64,000 nt of DNA from assembly GCA_012295275.1 (NCBI GenBank), contig CM022670.1:42259474-42323473 (forward strand), given 5' to 3'. A program made the position numbers and the translations under genes. Source of the stretch: Chrysomallon squamiferum (Eukaryota > Mollusca > Gastropoda > Neomphalida > Peltospiridae). Below the pieces are notes generated by a model that was not told where the DNA came from, ran no database searches, and was given only the letters and a program-made list of their open reading frames with translations. Shown here in pieces: positions 35,272-47,099 of this stretch. Every line of letters begins with the position of its first letter. Position 1 is the stretch's first letter.

Positions 35272-36500
35272 GTAGTAACAGTAACGGAGAGTTGTGGAGT
35301 GCTGTAATATAATTATATACAAATTTCCAAAACAAACATGATATTAATGGCTGCAGGTAAATCTACTGTTTTATAAAATTCAGTCCACTGAGGAGAGACA
35401 ACGCCCGAGGTAAAACAAAAGAATAAATGTATTTGTTTTTGAGAAACAAAGGTTTTAAACGTAGTCTGTTCTTCATGCGCAGCCAGGCGAGACGGATTGT
35501 GATCATACCAGATTGTTTTAGCCCAGTCACAGAATCTAAAGTTTTCTTTCTATTATGAAGCTCTAGCTGTTATTGTTTTCACAGAAAACGTTTTTAATTC
35601 AAGGGTATAATAAATTGAACGATGAAGTGGACCGAATGTAAATTTTATTACACTTTGCTGTTTTTATACGAACCTACAGTTTGATTATGCGAGAATTAGT
35701 CAATAAAACTAAATGGATAAAAAGATGATCAGTGACACGGCTGTAAACGTGGTAATTATTACGTAATTAGAAACTCATTGCACTTGTGTTTATTAAAAGC
35801 AGACGCAGAGCACGTTACTTTTATCTGTAGTGTCAAACTGAAAGCGAGGCAGACACACCTCCCTCATATGGGACTCTTTATCTTCCTCATACGCACATTA
35901 TACACAGTCATGATAATGAATTGTGTGTGTGTGTGCTTACTAAAATAGCATGTACACTTGTTCGTGAAGTCATGTAAAAAATACATACGAACATTTTCCT
36001 CTAAATCATTAACACTACTGTTACGGTGTAGCTATTATTAACTTTTAACTCCTACTACTGTAAGGCCACCACTTGTAATTATACAGAAAATAATAAAAAA
36101 TACTTATTACTGATAATAGTTCTGATATCAATCGATCATTATTATAACTTTCTGAGGATGGTTTTCTTTTGTTTATTTTATTTTGCACACGTAGATATAT
36201 TAAACGTATTCAAAATGTGTCATTATTTTCAGTTGCTTTTTTACTGTGTAGTTACGTAATTTGGCATATTTAATCTTATGGACGCCTTCCTCTTAAGCTT
36301 TTCAAATGATGTATGCCGTATGGTAGTCACTCTGTTATCAACCCTGCTGTTCTTCCTTTGTAGCTATATTTCAAAAATAAATTTCTGAAACAATAAGATT
36401 TAAAATAAAAAAAACTGAAAATACTAATTCAGAGTAAATAATTATGACATGACAAAAATCCTGAACTCGAGCCTAACACGTCACAACCAATTCAAAAAGT
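34200..36500. other. Intergenic region TRNAU1AP-TGIF
   Basis: No gene found. It holds a small 25-bp repeat (GATCAGAGTGTGGATAAGA, 34410-34510) and an (ATT)n run. From about 35380 the sequence becomes more CpG-containing and unique, which suggests upstream regulatory sequence for the TGIF gene. Confidence 0.6.
35203..35272. repeat. (ATT)n microsatellite
   Basis: About 23 uninterrupted ATT triplets; the long isoleucine run in one open frame is an artefact. Confidence 0.98.
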
Positions 36501-36520
36501 TGCACAACACCAGCAGGTTT

Positions 36521-36538
36521 TGACAGCTCATTTGACAG
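36521..36538 (+). promoter_or_regulatory. Paired TGACAG sites upstream of TGIF
   Basis: TTTTGACAGCTC then ATTTGACAGCCC, two TGACAG hexamers 12 bp apart about 410 bp before the TGIF start codon. TGIF and MEIS/PREP TALE proteins bind TGACAG (TGTCA core), so auto- or cross-regulation is possible. A matching pair lies in intron 1. Confidence 0.5.
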
Positions 36539-36550
36539 CCCTTTGTGTAT

Positions 36551-37440
36551 CACGTGACCGTTATAGCGGCAAAACTGGCGCGCATTTTCCTAGTTGTTTC
36601 TTAAGTATTATTGAAAATGCAAGTAACATTAATTGTTTTCAAACCCGTATGATAATTGCAAACATTCGGCAGATCATTACTGATTTATTACCAAATTTCG
36701 ACACGTCTGCTCTGAATATTAAACTGAAAATGTCAGCTGGCTATTTAGAGGCTTAACCTTTGTACCCAAGAATTTGACCAATCAGCGCATTCGCTCATTC
36801 TGATGCTAATAAGACACGTGGTTCTTTATCTGTCAAACAAGCCATGCACTATTATACTTGAATGTCAGTTGTGACCGCGTGGTAAGAGTAGAAAGCAAGG
36901 AGTAGTTGTTTTACTTTCTTATACAGTTACAAACACGGTTGTATCCGAAATGATGGAATATAATTATCAGCCCATTGACATGGATAAAATACGGACTAAA
37001 AGAGGTAAGAGTGTTTTTATTTGAAAGCATTTACGCGCTGTTAGACAGGAAAGAGTATTCAACAGGTCACGCCGCACGAGGTAGCACGTGGTCGGAATTT
37101 GAACAGCGTGTCTCTCTTTGTTCAGTTTCACAAATATTATATCCCTACCTTTTATACATTTCGTCGTCAGCTTCGTGCCACAACAATATAATTTTTACAG
37201 TGTTTTTCTGTATATATTGGTGTTTTCAAAAATGACAGTACTTTGACAGCTGGCGTGGCGGCATGTTAGGGTTGTTGTCGATTCCATTGTTTAGACGATG
37301 GCTAGTTTCTCGCAGTTCTCGTGTTGTATTAGAAACTTCATCTTTCTGAAATGTTTTTCGATATTATAAGAATGATTTTGAACTTAGCTGTGTCCAGTAA
37401 CGTGATTATCTCTAAATCTTTTACCATGCGGTTCCACGTG
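36551..37440. promoter_or_regulatory. Four CACGTG E-boxes around the TGIF first exon
   Basis: CACGTG at 36551-36556, 36815-36820, 37085-37090 and 37435-37440. Further copies at 38903, 38918 and 39952 lie past the gene. They are spaced by roughly 260-350 bp in otherwise AT-rich DNA. E-boxes of this type bind bHLH-zip factors such as MYC/MAX or USF. Confidence 0.5.
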
Positions 37441-38404
37441 TAACTGAATATTACGTAGTATGTGGATGAGTAAATGTGCAAATATATAAATTAGCAATGG
37501 TTTTACGTTATTTTTATTTCTAGGCTGATACGTAATTTATTCATGTTTAGGTAAATATTACTTATGTACATTGCATATAATATCTTTACAAGTTGGTTTT
37601 CAAGAAAATAAGGACGTATCTATTTAATTTAATATTTTTTATACATTTCTAAATAATGTGAAATATCTAAATACGGTCTGTTTGTATCTTGTAGCTCGAG
37701 AAAAGCGTTGGATGAGTGATGAATATGACTCGGGGGACGGTGGGAGGTTCAGGGACTCGTCTCAGGGGGTGGAGGCTTCAGCCAAGAAGCGTAGAGGTAA
37801 CTTACCAAAAGAGTCTGTCCGCATTTTGAAGGGTTGGTTATACGATCACCGATACAACGCTTACCCAACAGACCAGGAAAAGGTTTATCTGTCCAATGCA
37901 GCCGACCTGACAGTGCTACAGGTGTGTAACTGGTTCATCAACGCCAGGCGTCGCATTCTGCCGGAAATGATAAAGAGAGACGGAATGGATCCCCATCAGT
38001 TCACCATCACTCGCAGGAACAAGTCGGACAAGACATTAAGCGACGATGAAGACAAAGTGCGCGAAATTCCACAAGGCAGAAAATTCGACTCTGAAGACAG
38101 TGCGTCCAGTCGGGATTCCGACCCTTCACCCCAACCAGTTTCCATGGAAACGGATGGATATGTGTCTGATAGTGAAACGTCATCATCTAGTGACTATAAC
38201 TCGGAAACTGAGTCCGTGTCAAAACACAGGAATTACCCCCCGTGTTTACAGTTTTCATCATCAGTCGACACCCCCACTCCTCCGCCCTCCCCAACAAACA
38301 AACAAGGGAAGGACGACATATTTCGCTGTTTCTATATGCTTGTTGATGTGGCTATCAGTCAACTGGACAAACAGAGACAGTTAGAAGCAAGTAAAACGAA
38401 GTGA
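36950..38404 (+). CDS. TGIF: TGIF-type TALE homeobox transcription factor
   Basis: Transcriptional repressor of the TGIF class, acting in nuclear TGF-beta/SMAD and retinoid contexts in other animals. Two exons, 36950-37004 and 37695-38404, joined in phase 1, give 254 residues. The homeodomain is near residues 49-108: [20 protein letters not shown], the three-residue-loop AYP, and helix 3 [20 protein letters not shown], followed by the TGIF-typical [10 protein letters not shown]. After an acidic Ser-rich linker, the end [18 protein letters not shown] resembles the C-terminal repression segment of TGIF1/2. No PLDLS CtBP motif is visible; the N-terminus has only QPIDM. Two adjacent ATG codons (36950, 36953) are possible starts; I chose the first. 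Which vertebrate paralogue is closest cannot be told, as invertebrates usually have a single or lineage-specific TGIF. Confidence 0.94.
37233..37249 (+). promoter_or_regulatory. Second TGACAG pair, TGIF intron 1
   Basis: AATGACAGTACTTTGACAGC holds two TGACAG hexamers 11 bp apart. It mirrors the upstream pair at 36521-36538 in site and spacing. The intron is otherwise unique and relatively CpG-containing. Confidence 0.45.
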
Positions 38405-39538
38405 AAGTGTGACAGAAATCATCAAGCGGACAACTGCAAGTGAATGTTGCGGTTTTCCCGCGAAGCTGCACGCTCTGGCGATCACTAATGACACTGCCTT
38501 GACTGAGCATTTTACTTCTGAGAACTATGCTTACTTTCGTTATCGTAAATCATAGTGCCATTTTATCACTGCCACATAACGCTTTTATTTCTGATCACTA
38601 CATTTTCATTTGTTTCTGACATTACACGCGAAGTCACATTTACACTGTTCTATAGTAACTGATGACGAAGATACTACGTTAGTATCTCCTTAAAACAATT
38701 TTTTTATATTATAGAGAGAGATGTTCAGTTCTGAAACTAAATTAGTTAACAAGTAGATACGCGTCTAAATCACTAAAAATATTAAGATTACGAATTTCGA
38801 ATAGGTTGTTAAATAGAACAGAAAGCTGTTACAAGGCCTCAATAGTAAATTGTTGGTCGAGATAGCTGATAACCAACAACCAGCTGACGTCTGTAATCTG
38901 GTCACGTGATTAAGAAGCACGTGGCGATGTGACAGCTCGACTGGTTCACGCGCACACAAAAGAGGTTTACCTGCAAATGGAATAAGTCGGTGTGTTTGGA
39001 TTATTTATAAAAAGCTTGCTGTTACTGGATTAAAGTCGGTGGCGGTAGTGCTGGCTCCGTTATTGATGTAATTACATTGTCGTGTGGACTAGTCACACTC
39101 AGAACATTGGTCCTCGGTTTTCTGAATGTTTTTTTTGTCAGTGGCGTGGTTTTATTTCTAATTACAGTATTTGTACAAAATGTGGTGTGATCTTTCAGAC
39201 TATCCTAATTCGTATGTCATTATTTTCTTTTTGTTTACATTTAGCAAGAGTTATTTTTCTTTATTTTCTTTCTTTTTTTAAAATTGTTATTAATTAAAAT
39301 TTAGTAATCATACTATGTGATTAATTATTTATGAAATTTGAAGTATCAGTTATTTTTTAAATACATCCAAATAAAAGGGTTGAGTTTAATAAAATATTAG
39401 AAAAAAAATGTTTTTTATTTTTTTTTTTTTTTAAAGAAATGTTGGATGTGTTTAGCGCAAGTTACGCATCCTTCATGTTCGCATATGTGTTGAATTTAAT
39501 GTTTTATTTTATAGGTTGTACTAAATCTATTTTTATGA

Positions 39539-39596
<58 letters not shown>

Positions 39597-40470
39597 TGGT
39601 TTAGCCACTTTGGTTTACGATGCTTGAAGTTATTCTTTTACATTCCAGCAAGCAGAAATTAGTTTTATTTTGTAAAACTGTTTTCATTAGCCTAATGATC
39701 GCGCGTTGAACGGTTATTAATTTTATTTTTATAAATGAATAATCAGTTTAGTTTTTGTACTTTTAACAGAATAAATTGACAAACTATGCAATACTTTTGT
39801 ATCATTTATATATTTTGAAATGAAATAATTAAAGAGAAAAAAAAGTGTTTGTTTCTGTTACTATTCAGTGTTGTGTTCTAATTTCTGTAGATGCAGAGAA
39901 AGGTACAGTGTACTAGTTTTGTATAGTTAAAAACTATTGGTAGTTGTATGTCACGTGCGTTATCAAACTTGATGATGGCGGGAATGTTGACACGCCACGA
40001 CCTGACCTCTAATCAATACATCCGGCTTTACGTAAGTACATGTAAGCCCGCCAAACAAGATGTAATAGAGCAAGGATAGCGGGGGGGTAACCATATCTTG
40101 GCTGGTAAATATATCAAGGTCGCCTAAATTTCGTTTAGCCTATTTAAAGCCTTTCCTGAAAAATGTTTATAGTCCGATTACACACGATGTAATGTTTGAT
40201 TTGTTACTCACTATTTTAGTTTCACAACAAATTCTTTTTTCCCGTATAATAAAAAGTTCGTCCTGGAAGTGTATGCAGTATAAACCAGTGGTTTATTTTA
40301 AGAACTGTTAAAGTTATGTGGATACCATTAATTAATTTCAAATATTGATTTTGATGATAAATTAGCACTAAAATATATCGTGAGCCAAGAAATAACATCT
40401 CTGTTTAAACAATTTATGTCGCTAGCTTCGAAGAAGTTTATTACATTTATTTATTTATTGTTTTTTTAAA
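38405..40470. other. TGIF 3' UTR and downstream intergenic region
   Basis: AATAAA hexamers near 39370, 39387 and 39769 are candidate poly(A) signals; the distance implies a UTR of about 1 kb or more. The block 38880-39060 is unique and CpG-rich, with two CACGTG boxes, one TGACAG (38930-38935) and a TATAAAA at about 39007, so it may be an enhancer or promoter of an unknown transcript. An (TTA)n run is at 39538-39597. Confidence 0.5.
39538..39597. repeat. (TTA)n microsatellite
   Basis: About 20 uninterrupted TTA triplets; the leucine run in one frame is an artefact. Confidence 0.98.
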
Positions 40471-40479
40471 CACTATTAA

Positions 40480-40710
40480 AAATTATTGTTTTTACTTACG
40501 TCACCAGGCAGTCACAACAGCCGAAGGGAAGATAAATGGGGGTTAAATCTCCCCCATCAGTTACGAGCATAGCCGCAGAGAACAGGAAATTTATGATAAA
40601 CTCCCCCCTCCAGCGACAGACACCACCTTTTTCTCAGTACTTCCTAATTAAAGTCCGGATTTGACTATTTCCATTTTATTTATTGGATTTTGATGTATTG
40701 TGGGATGGGA
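40480..40710. promoter_or_regulatory. Candidate conserved non-coding element
   Basis: A GC-richer, non-repetitive island in an AT-rich desert, with GATAAATGGGGGTTAAATCT, a mirrored CTCCCCCATC, TTTATGATAAACTCCCCCCT and several homeodomain-like TTAAT/TTATG sites. No open frame covers it. The call rests only on composition and motif density. Confidence 0.35.
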
Positions 40711-41806
40711 CAGTGGTTTATCCTGATTGATTGGTCAGTCAAACAGCCCGAAGCGGGAGAGCCAGAGTATTTAATAACATTTTATAACAAATGTAACTGT
40801 TATGAGAAAAGTAGCAACACACACACACATGCACACGCGCGCGCATCATCTGTACATACAGAGAACTAATCTTTACTGTATCTTTACAGACTTCCATGTA
40901 TGTAGTGTTATTTAATGCTTGATCTCTTATAACTGCTGTTACACCAGTCAATAATAAAATAGAGCACGTACGTACGAACACACACTGTAATCACTGTACG
41001 CATTGTCAAGATACGATGATTTGTTCAGCTTCCATATTTTCAGTCACTGACCAAAATCACAGCTTTTTGGGACGAAAGTGTATTCTCTTCGAGAGATAAT
41101 TTGTTTTATTAACACACGAAATCATATAAATAAATAAATAAATTCAAAGTAACATTTTTAGTGTATAATTGCTGGTTTAGATCTTTCGATTTTCTTTTAA
41201 ACACTAAGAAACTGTCCATCAACTCCTGTGAATCTACAGTTCTCGAGAACGACAAGTCGAGAAATAAAACAGTTAATTTGATTTTGAATTGTTTTATTTA
41301 GGAATGCAGAATACTGAATTAAGTAACCAGCTTTATCTGGCACGGATGGAATGTTGAATACCGCTCGACATAGGCTCGCTGCAATTTGGCATTCTAACCT
41401 CACAGTATAAAGCTAGTATCTTAAAGGAGCAACGAGTTATTTCTTGTATACACATCACATACAGATATACATATGTTGTCTACATCACCAGCATAATAAC
41501 AATTATTCCTTATGTACATTACATAGAGATACAGACAGTTATATAGCTATTTTATCATAAACATCACATACAGATATAAGTATTTTATCTACATCACCAT
41601 ATATAATGCATATCGTAGATAATTATAATGTTAGTCAGAGTATTACAAACTGCTTCCTGCGGAAACTCTGAGCGAACACATAAGTTACTGTCACATGGTA
41701 ATGTCATGTTTGTAAAATGTATTACTTCAAAACAGATTTAACTCGCCTCTGTAAACTTTCTTTTTATTCATCACCTCTGTTATACATCACAGGAATCCTG
41801 TCTCCA

Positions 41807-43120
41807 GTCAATAAATATACACACAAAACACTCGTGTCTCTGACATCAGTGTAAACATACACACAAAACACTCGTGTCTCTGACATCATTGTAAACATAC
41901 ACACTAAACACTCGTGTCTCTGACATCAATGTAAACATGCACACAAAACACTCGTGTCTCTGACATCAGTGTAAACATGCACACAAAACACTCGTGTCTC
42001 TGACATCAGTGTAAACATACACACAAAACACTCGTGTCTCTGACATCAGTGTAAACATGCACACAAAACACTCGTGTCTCTGACATCAGTGTAAACATAC
42101 ACACAAAACACTCGTGTCTCTGACATCAGTGTAAACATGCACACAAAACACTCGTGTCTCTGACATCAGTGTAAACATACACACAAAACACTCGTGTCTC
42201 TGACATCAGTGTAAACATGCACACAAAACACTCGTGTCTCTGACATCAGTGTAAACATACACAAAAACACTCGTGTCTCTGACATCAGTGTAAACATACA
42301 CACAAAAACACTCGTGTCTCTGACATCAGTGTAAACATGCACACAAAACACTCGTGTCTCTGACATCAGTGTAAACATGCACACAAAACACTCGTGTCTC
42401 TGACATCAGTGTAAACATGCACACAAAACACTCGTGTCTCTGACATCAGTGTAAACATACACACAAAACACTCGTGTCTCTGACATCAATGTAAACATGC
42501 ACACAAAACACTCGTGTGGTTGACATCAGTGTAAACATACACACAAAACACTCGTGTCTCTGACATCAGTGTAAACATACACACAAAACACTAGTGTCTC
42601 TGACATCAGTGTAAACATGCACACAAAACACTCGTGTCTCTGACATCAGTGTAAACATGCACACAAAACACTCGTGTCTCTGACATCAGTGTAAACATGC
42701 ACACAAAACACTCGTGTCTCTGACATCAGTGTAAACATACACACAAAACACTCGTGTCTCTGACATCAATGTAAATATGCACACAAAACACTCGTGTGGT
42801 TGACATCAGTGTAAACATACACACAAAACATTAGTGTGTCTGACATCAATGTAAACACGCACACAAAACACTCGTGTCTCTGACATCAATGTAAACAAAC
42901 ACACAAAACACTCGTGTCTCTGACATCAGTGTAAACATACACACAAAACACTCGTGTCTCTGACATCAGTGTAAACATACACACAAAACACTAGTGTGTC
43001 TGACAACAATGTGAACATTCAAACAAGACACTCGTGTCTCTGACATCAGTGTAAACATATAAAAAGACACTTGTGTCACTGACATCAGTGTAAACATACA
43101 CACAAAACACTAGTGTCTGA
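41807..43120. repeat. 40-bp minisatellite, about 32 copies
   Basis: The unit is ACACACAAAACACTCGTGTC followed by TCTGACATCAGTGTAAACAT. The period is almost exactly 40 bp over 1.2 kb, with alternating TAC and TGC variants. Copies decay after 43010. Minus-strand open frames (CMFTLMSETRVF repeats) are artefacts. Confidence 0.97.
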
Positions 43121-44130
43121 CAGTAAACACATACACAGTGATGTACACACGTCAGTAAGTGCGTAAAGTGATGTACATACAATAGTATAAACACTAGCAC
43201 ATTAACAAATACGAACTACATATTACATACTGGACAGCATGAATTGCTAGCAGTGTTATATTTACACGTGAAAATATAAATATGTCACAAAATAATTAAA
43301 CATATAATTATATGAAAATGTTGGTATGTAACAAACAGTTGTCAAAGATCATGTTGGCATGCAAAACAACAGCCTCAGGGTATTTTCAGTATGTAGGTTA
43401 CATTTTATTCTTGCTTGTAGGTAACAGTTGGATAAACATAATTATTTATTAGGTTTTGTATACATATATTTGTTTATTTATGCATTCTTTTCTTCCTCTT
43501 CTTCTTCTTCTTCTTATTATTATTATTTTTATTATTTTTTTGTTTGTTTGTTTGTTTGTTTGTTTGTTTTTTTTTTTTTTTTTCTCTACATACATGATCA
43601 GGTACAACTTTAACGTGTTATTTCTACTCTAGAAGTTAAATGTATATTATTCAAAATACTGATTTTCAGAGATGGACTGTAGTAAAACAGATTCGTGTTA
43701 CACAACGACACTGTTCTGCAGCCCTGACCTGCAACCACTCTAGTGACTTTATACTGTTATTTCTTTCTCAAAATCGAGATTCACATTCAGACATTTGTCA
43801 TTGTGTCTGTGCGGAGGAATGATAAAATGATGGTGGTGTTAATCATGATGATTTTGATGAAGATAAAGATGATGATATTTGAGGAACTACGTAAAGATAA
43901 TTAATTATAATTCACAAACATGGCATTTTTAATTATAATTGTCTGCCAATGATTATTCTCATTAATACAAAAATAATTATCTCCCTTTTGAATCTGCATT
44001 GTAAAATTGTCACATAACATCAGTGCGGAATGCTGAATGTGGATGCTGTATTATTCATTTGACATATATAGTGGATAAAGTAAACATAACACATTTTTCC
44101 GTCACATGATTATAATCTGCGCTATATACT
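43121..44130. other. Intergenic region with pyrimidine microsatellite
   Basis: A CTT/TTA/TTTG compound low-complexity tract lies at 43487-43585. The rest is AT-rich without recognised features. Confidence 0.6.
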
Positions 44131-44137
44131 GTACATT

Positions 44138-45078
44138 TAAGCCTTGTTGCTGGTAAGATACGTCTGACGTACAAAGTGGATAATGTCAATGTTATTTACT
44201 ACTGGTAAGTTACGTGGTACGTACACAGTGTATAACATACAGATGTTATTTACTACTGGTAAGTTACGTGGTACGTACACAGTGTATAACATACAGATGT
44301 TATTTACTACTGGTAAGTTACGTGGTACGTACACAGTGTATAACATACATAGTTATTTACTACTGGTAAGTTACGCGGTACGTACACAGTGTATAACATA
44401 CAGATGTTATTTACTACTGATAAGTTACGTGGTACGTACACAGTGTATAATACATATGTTATTTACTACTGGTAAGTTACGCGGTACGTACACAGTGTAT
44501 AACATACAGATGTTATTTACTACTGGTAAGTTACGCGGTACGTACACAGTGTATAATACATATGTTATTTACTACTGGTAAGTTACGCGGTACGTACACA
44601 GTGTATAACATACAGATGTTATTTACTACTGGTAAGTTACGTGGTACGTACACAGTGTATAACATACAGATGTTATTTACTACTGGTAAGTTACATGGTA
44701 TGTACAGTGTGTAATATACAGATGTTATTTACTACTGGTAAGTTACGTGGTACGTATACAGTGTATAACATACATGGTTATTTACTACTGGTAAGTTACG
44801 TGGTACGTACACAGTGTATAACATACAGATGTTATTTACTACTGGTAAGTTACGTGGTACGTACACAGTGTATAATACATATGTTATTTACTACTGGTAA
44901 GTTACGTGGTACGTACACAGTGTATAACATACATAGTTATTTACTACTGGTAAGTTACGTGGTACGTACACAGTGTATAACATACAGATGTTATTTACTA
45001 CTGGTAAGTTACGTGGTACGTACACAGTGTATAACATACAGATGTTATTTACTACTGGTAAGTTACGTGGTACGTACA
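44138..45078. repeat. Minisatellite with embedded 5' splice-site consensus, about 53-bp unit, about 17 copies
   Basis: Units of TTATTTACTACTGGTAAGTT, ACGTGGTACGTACACAGTGT and ATAACATACAGATG. Each copy carries CTG/GTAAGTTA on the plus strand, close to the U1-binding consensus. The first unit (44146) is diverged: TTGCTG/GTAAGATACG. No known exon abuts it. Open frames in the array are artefacts. Confidence 0.96.
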
Positions 45079-45369
45079 ACGTAGTTCTATTAATTATTGT
45101 ATTTGTGTATTTTAAAAGAGTTCCTTAGATGTGTGATTAAATCGCAGCAGCAGAAATGATTTTCCTGTTTCTGTCTTTGTTTCTGAAAGAAAAGATATGT
45201 CGAGCTGTTATCTCTGTATTGTCAGTAAACACATGTCACATTCTACAGCCACGTCAGCATACACGTCGTCCACGTCACGACACCTATCAGCAGACCATCT
45301 GCAAACAAAGTCAGCACGTTTACATCTGTCACATTCCTACAAACAAACACTGTCAAAACTATCGACATT

Positions 45370-45690
45370 ACCACTACTACGACTAGTATTAGTACTAGTG
45401 TTACCCCTACGACGACGACTACTAGTACAATGACTATTACTATGACTACTACTATTATTACTAATACTATTATTAATATGACTCTACTATTCTGCCACTA
45501 TTATTACTACTACTGAGACAATTACTGTGAGTATTACTACCTCTACCACTATTACTACTACGACAACAACTACTACGACTATTACTATGACTACTACTAT
45601 TTATTCTACTGCTATTACTCATATTATTACTATTACGTCTACTACTACTACTTCAAGTAGGACTGTTCCTAATACATTCTACTACTATCG
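45370..45690. repeat. Degenerate (ACT)n-like trinucleotide region
   Basis: Cryptically simple sequence dominated by ACT/TAC/GAC triplets, giving Thr-rich open frames that I do not regard as genes. Confidence 0.85.
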
Positions 45691-45722
45691 CTACTACAAA
45701 AATGTAACACGACATAAATACA

Positions 45723-45726
<4 letters not shown>

Positions 45727-45815
<89 letters not shown>
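45727..45815. repeat. Compound (TA)n(GA)n microsatellite
   Basis: About 18 TA units followed directly by about 26 GA units. Confidence 0.98.
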
Positions 45816-45817
<2 letters not shown>

Positions 45818-46629
45818 CGACCGACAGACATACCTATATATAGACACATAAATATAATATACAGATACAAACATACTCATAATATACATACGAACACATA
45901 CACATACATACCCATAAACGTACATACACACATACTCATATCTACAGAAACATAACTAAGAAACAAATTATTCACTAATTAAGAATCGAGTCGTTCGCTA
46001 ATTAAATAACAAGTAATTCACTAACTAAGAAACCAGTTATTCACTAAGAAACAAGTTATTCACTATGAAACAAATTATTCAGTAATTAAGAAACAAGGGT
46101 TTTCACCAGTAACACAGCTTCTCAGGTTGACGTACTGAGTATGTGGCGTGGACAAAGGGAGTGTATTACAAGACAATTAAAGAAACATGTTTGGTGATAA
46201 TCCAGAGCAACTCACAGATGTCAGCACAGGGTCAACTCACAGGCTGGAGCGCGCACTAAACCAGGTTAAAAATAATTTAAATACTAGAAATACATTAGTG
46301 TATCTAATTAAAAATTTTATTGCCTATTTTATTGTTGTTTCTTTCTATATTTTTTGTGGTTTTTTTTTTATGTTTTGTTTATTGCATATAAAGAAAGAAA
46401 GAAAAGAAGCTAATATGTATATTAAAAAAAAATACAAAATTACTGAACATCTCAATTCTCGTTATATAAATCTCACTTCTCGGAGGCCTGCATTTCAGAA
46501 TATACATACTTCCATCTCACTTGTCATTCATCTGACTTGACTGTACAGTATAAACTCATATCTTTTACAACCTTTCACATCTCCTCTCTCTCAAACAGTA
46601 GCGTGCATTTATATTTCCTTACAGTACTG

Positions 46630-46862
46630 TACATCTGACTTCATGTACAATACTATGTATCTAACTTCTTGTACAATATTGTATATCTAACTTCTTGTAC
46701 AATATTGTATATCGTACTTCTTGTATAATATTGTATATGTGACTTCTTGTACAATATTGTATATGTAACTTATTGTACAATATTGTATATCTAACTTCTT
46801 GTACAATATTGTATATGTAACTTCTTGTACAATATTGTTCATCTCAGTTCTTGTAAATATTG
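46630..46862. repeat. Minisatellite, about 26-bp unit, 9 copies
   Basis: Units of TAACTTCTTGTACAATATTG plus TATATC. The TTGTACAATATTGTA part is nearly palindromic. Just downstream (46900-46960) is a short tRNA-like A-box. Confidence 0.9.
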
Positions 46863-47099
46863 CACAATAAATTTTTCGTACAATACTGATGGCATCAATG
46901 GTTCATTGGTAGACTGAACTATCTTCAGCTAATAGTGTTTGGGGTTTTTTTTTTTGTTTATTTATTTTTCGTTTTTCTTTCTCCGCCCCCAACCTTTCTT
47001 TTATCAAATATTTATTTCAGAATTTCTTATAATATTTCAGATTTCTACAGAGGCATAGAAAACAATTTAGGTATACTTATCTAATTAAATAATAATAAT

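Noticed and set aside
43428-43613. Ser/Tyr/Phe-rich open frame
   Set aside because: It crosses a CTT/TTA/T microsatellite and is low-complexity.
45527-45763. Thr-rich open frame
   Set aside because: Product of ACT-like simple sequence.
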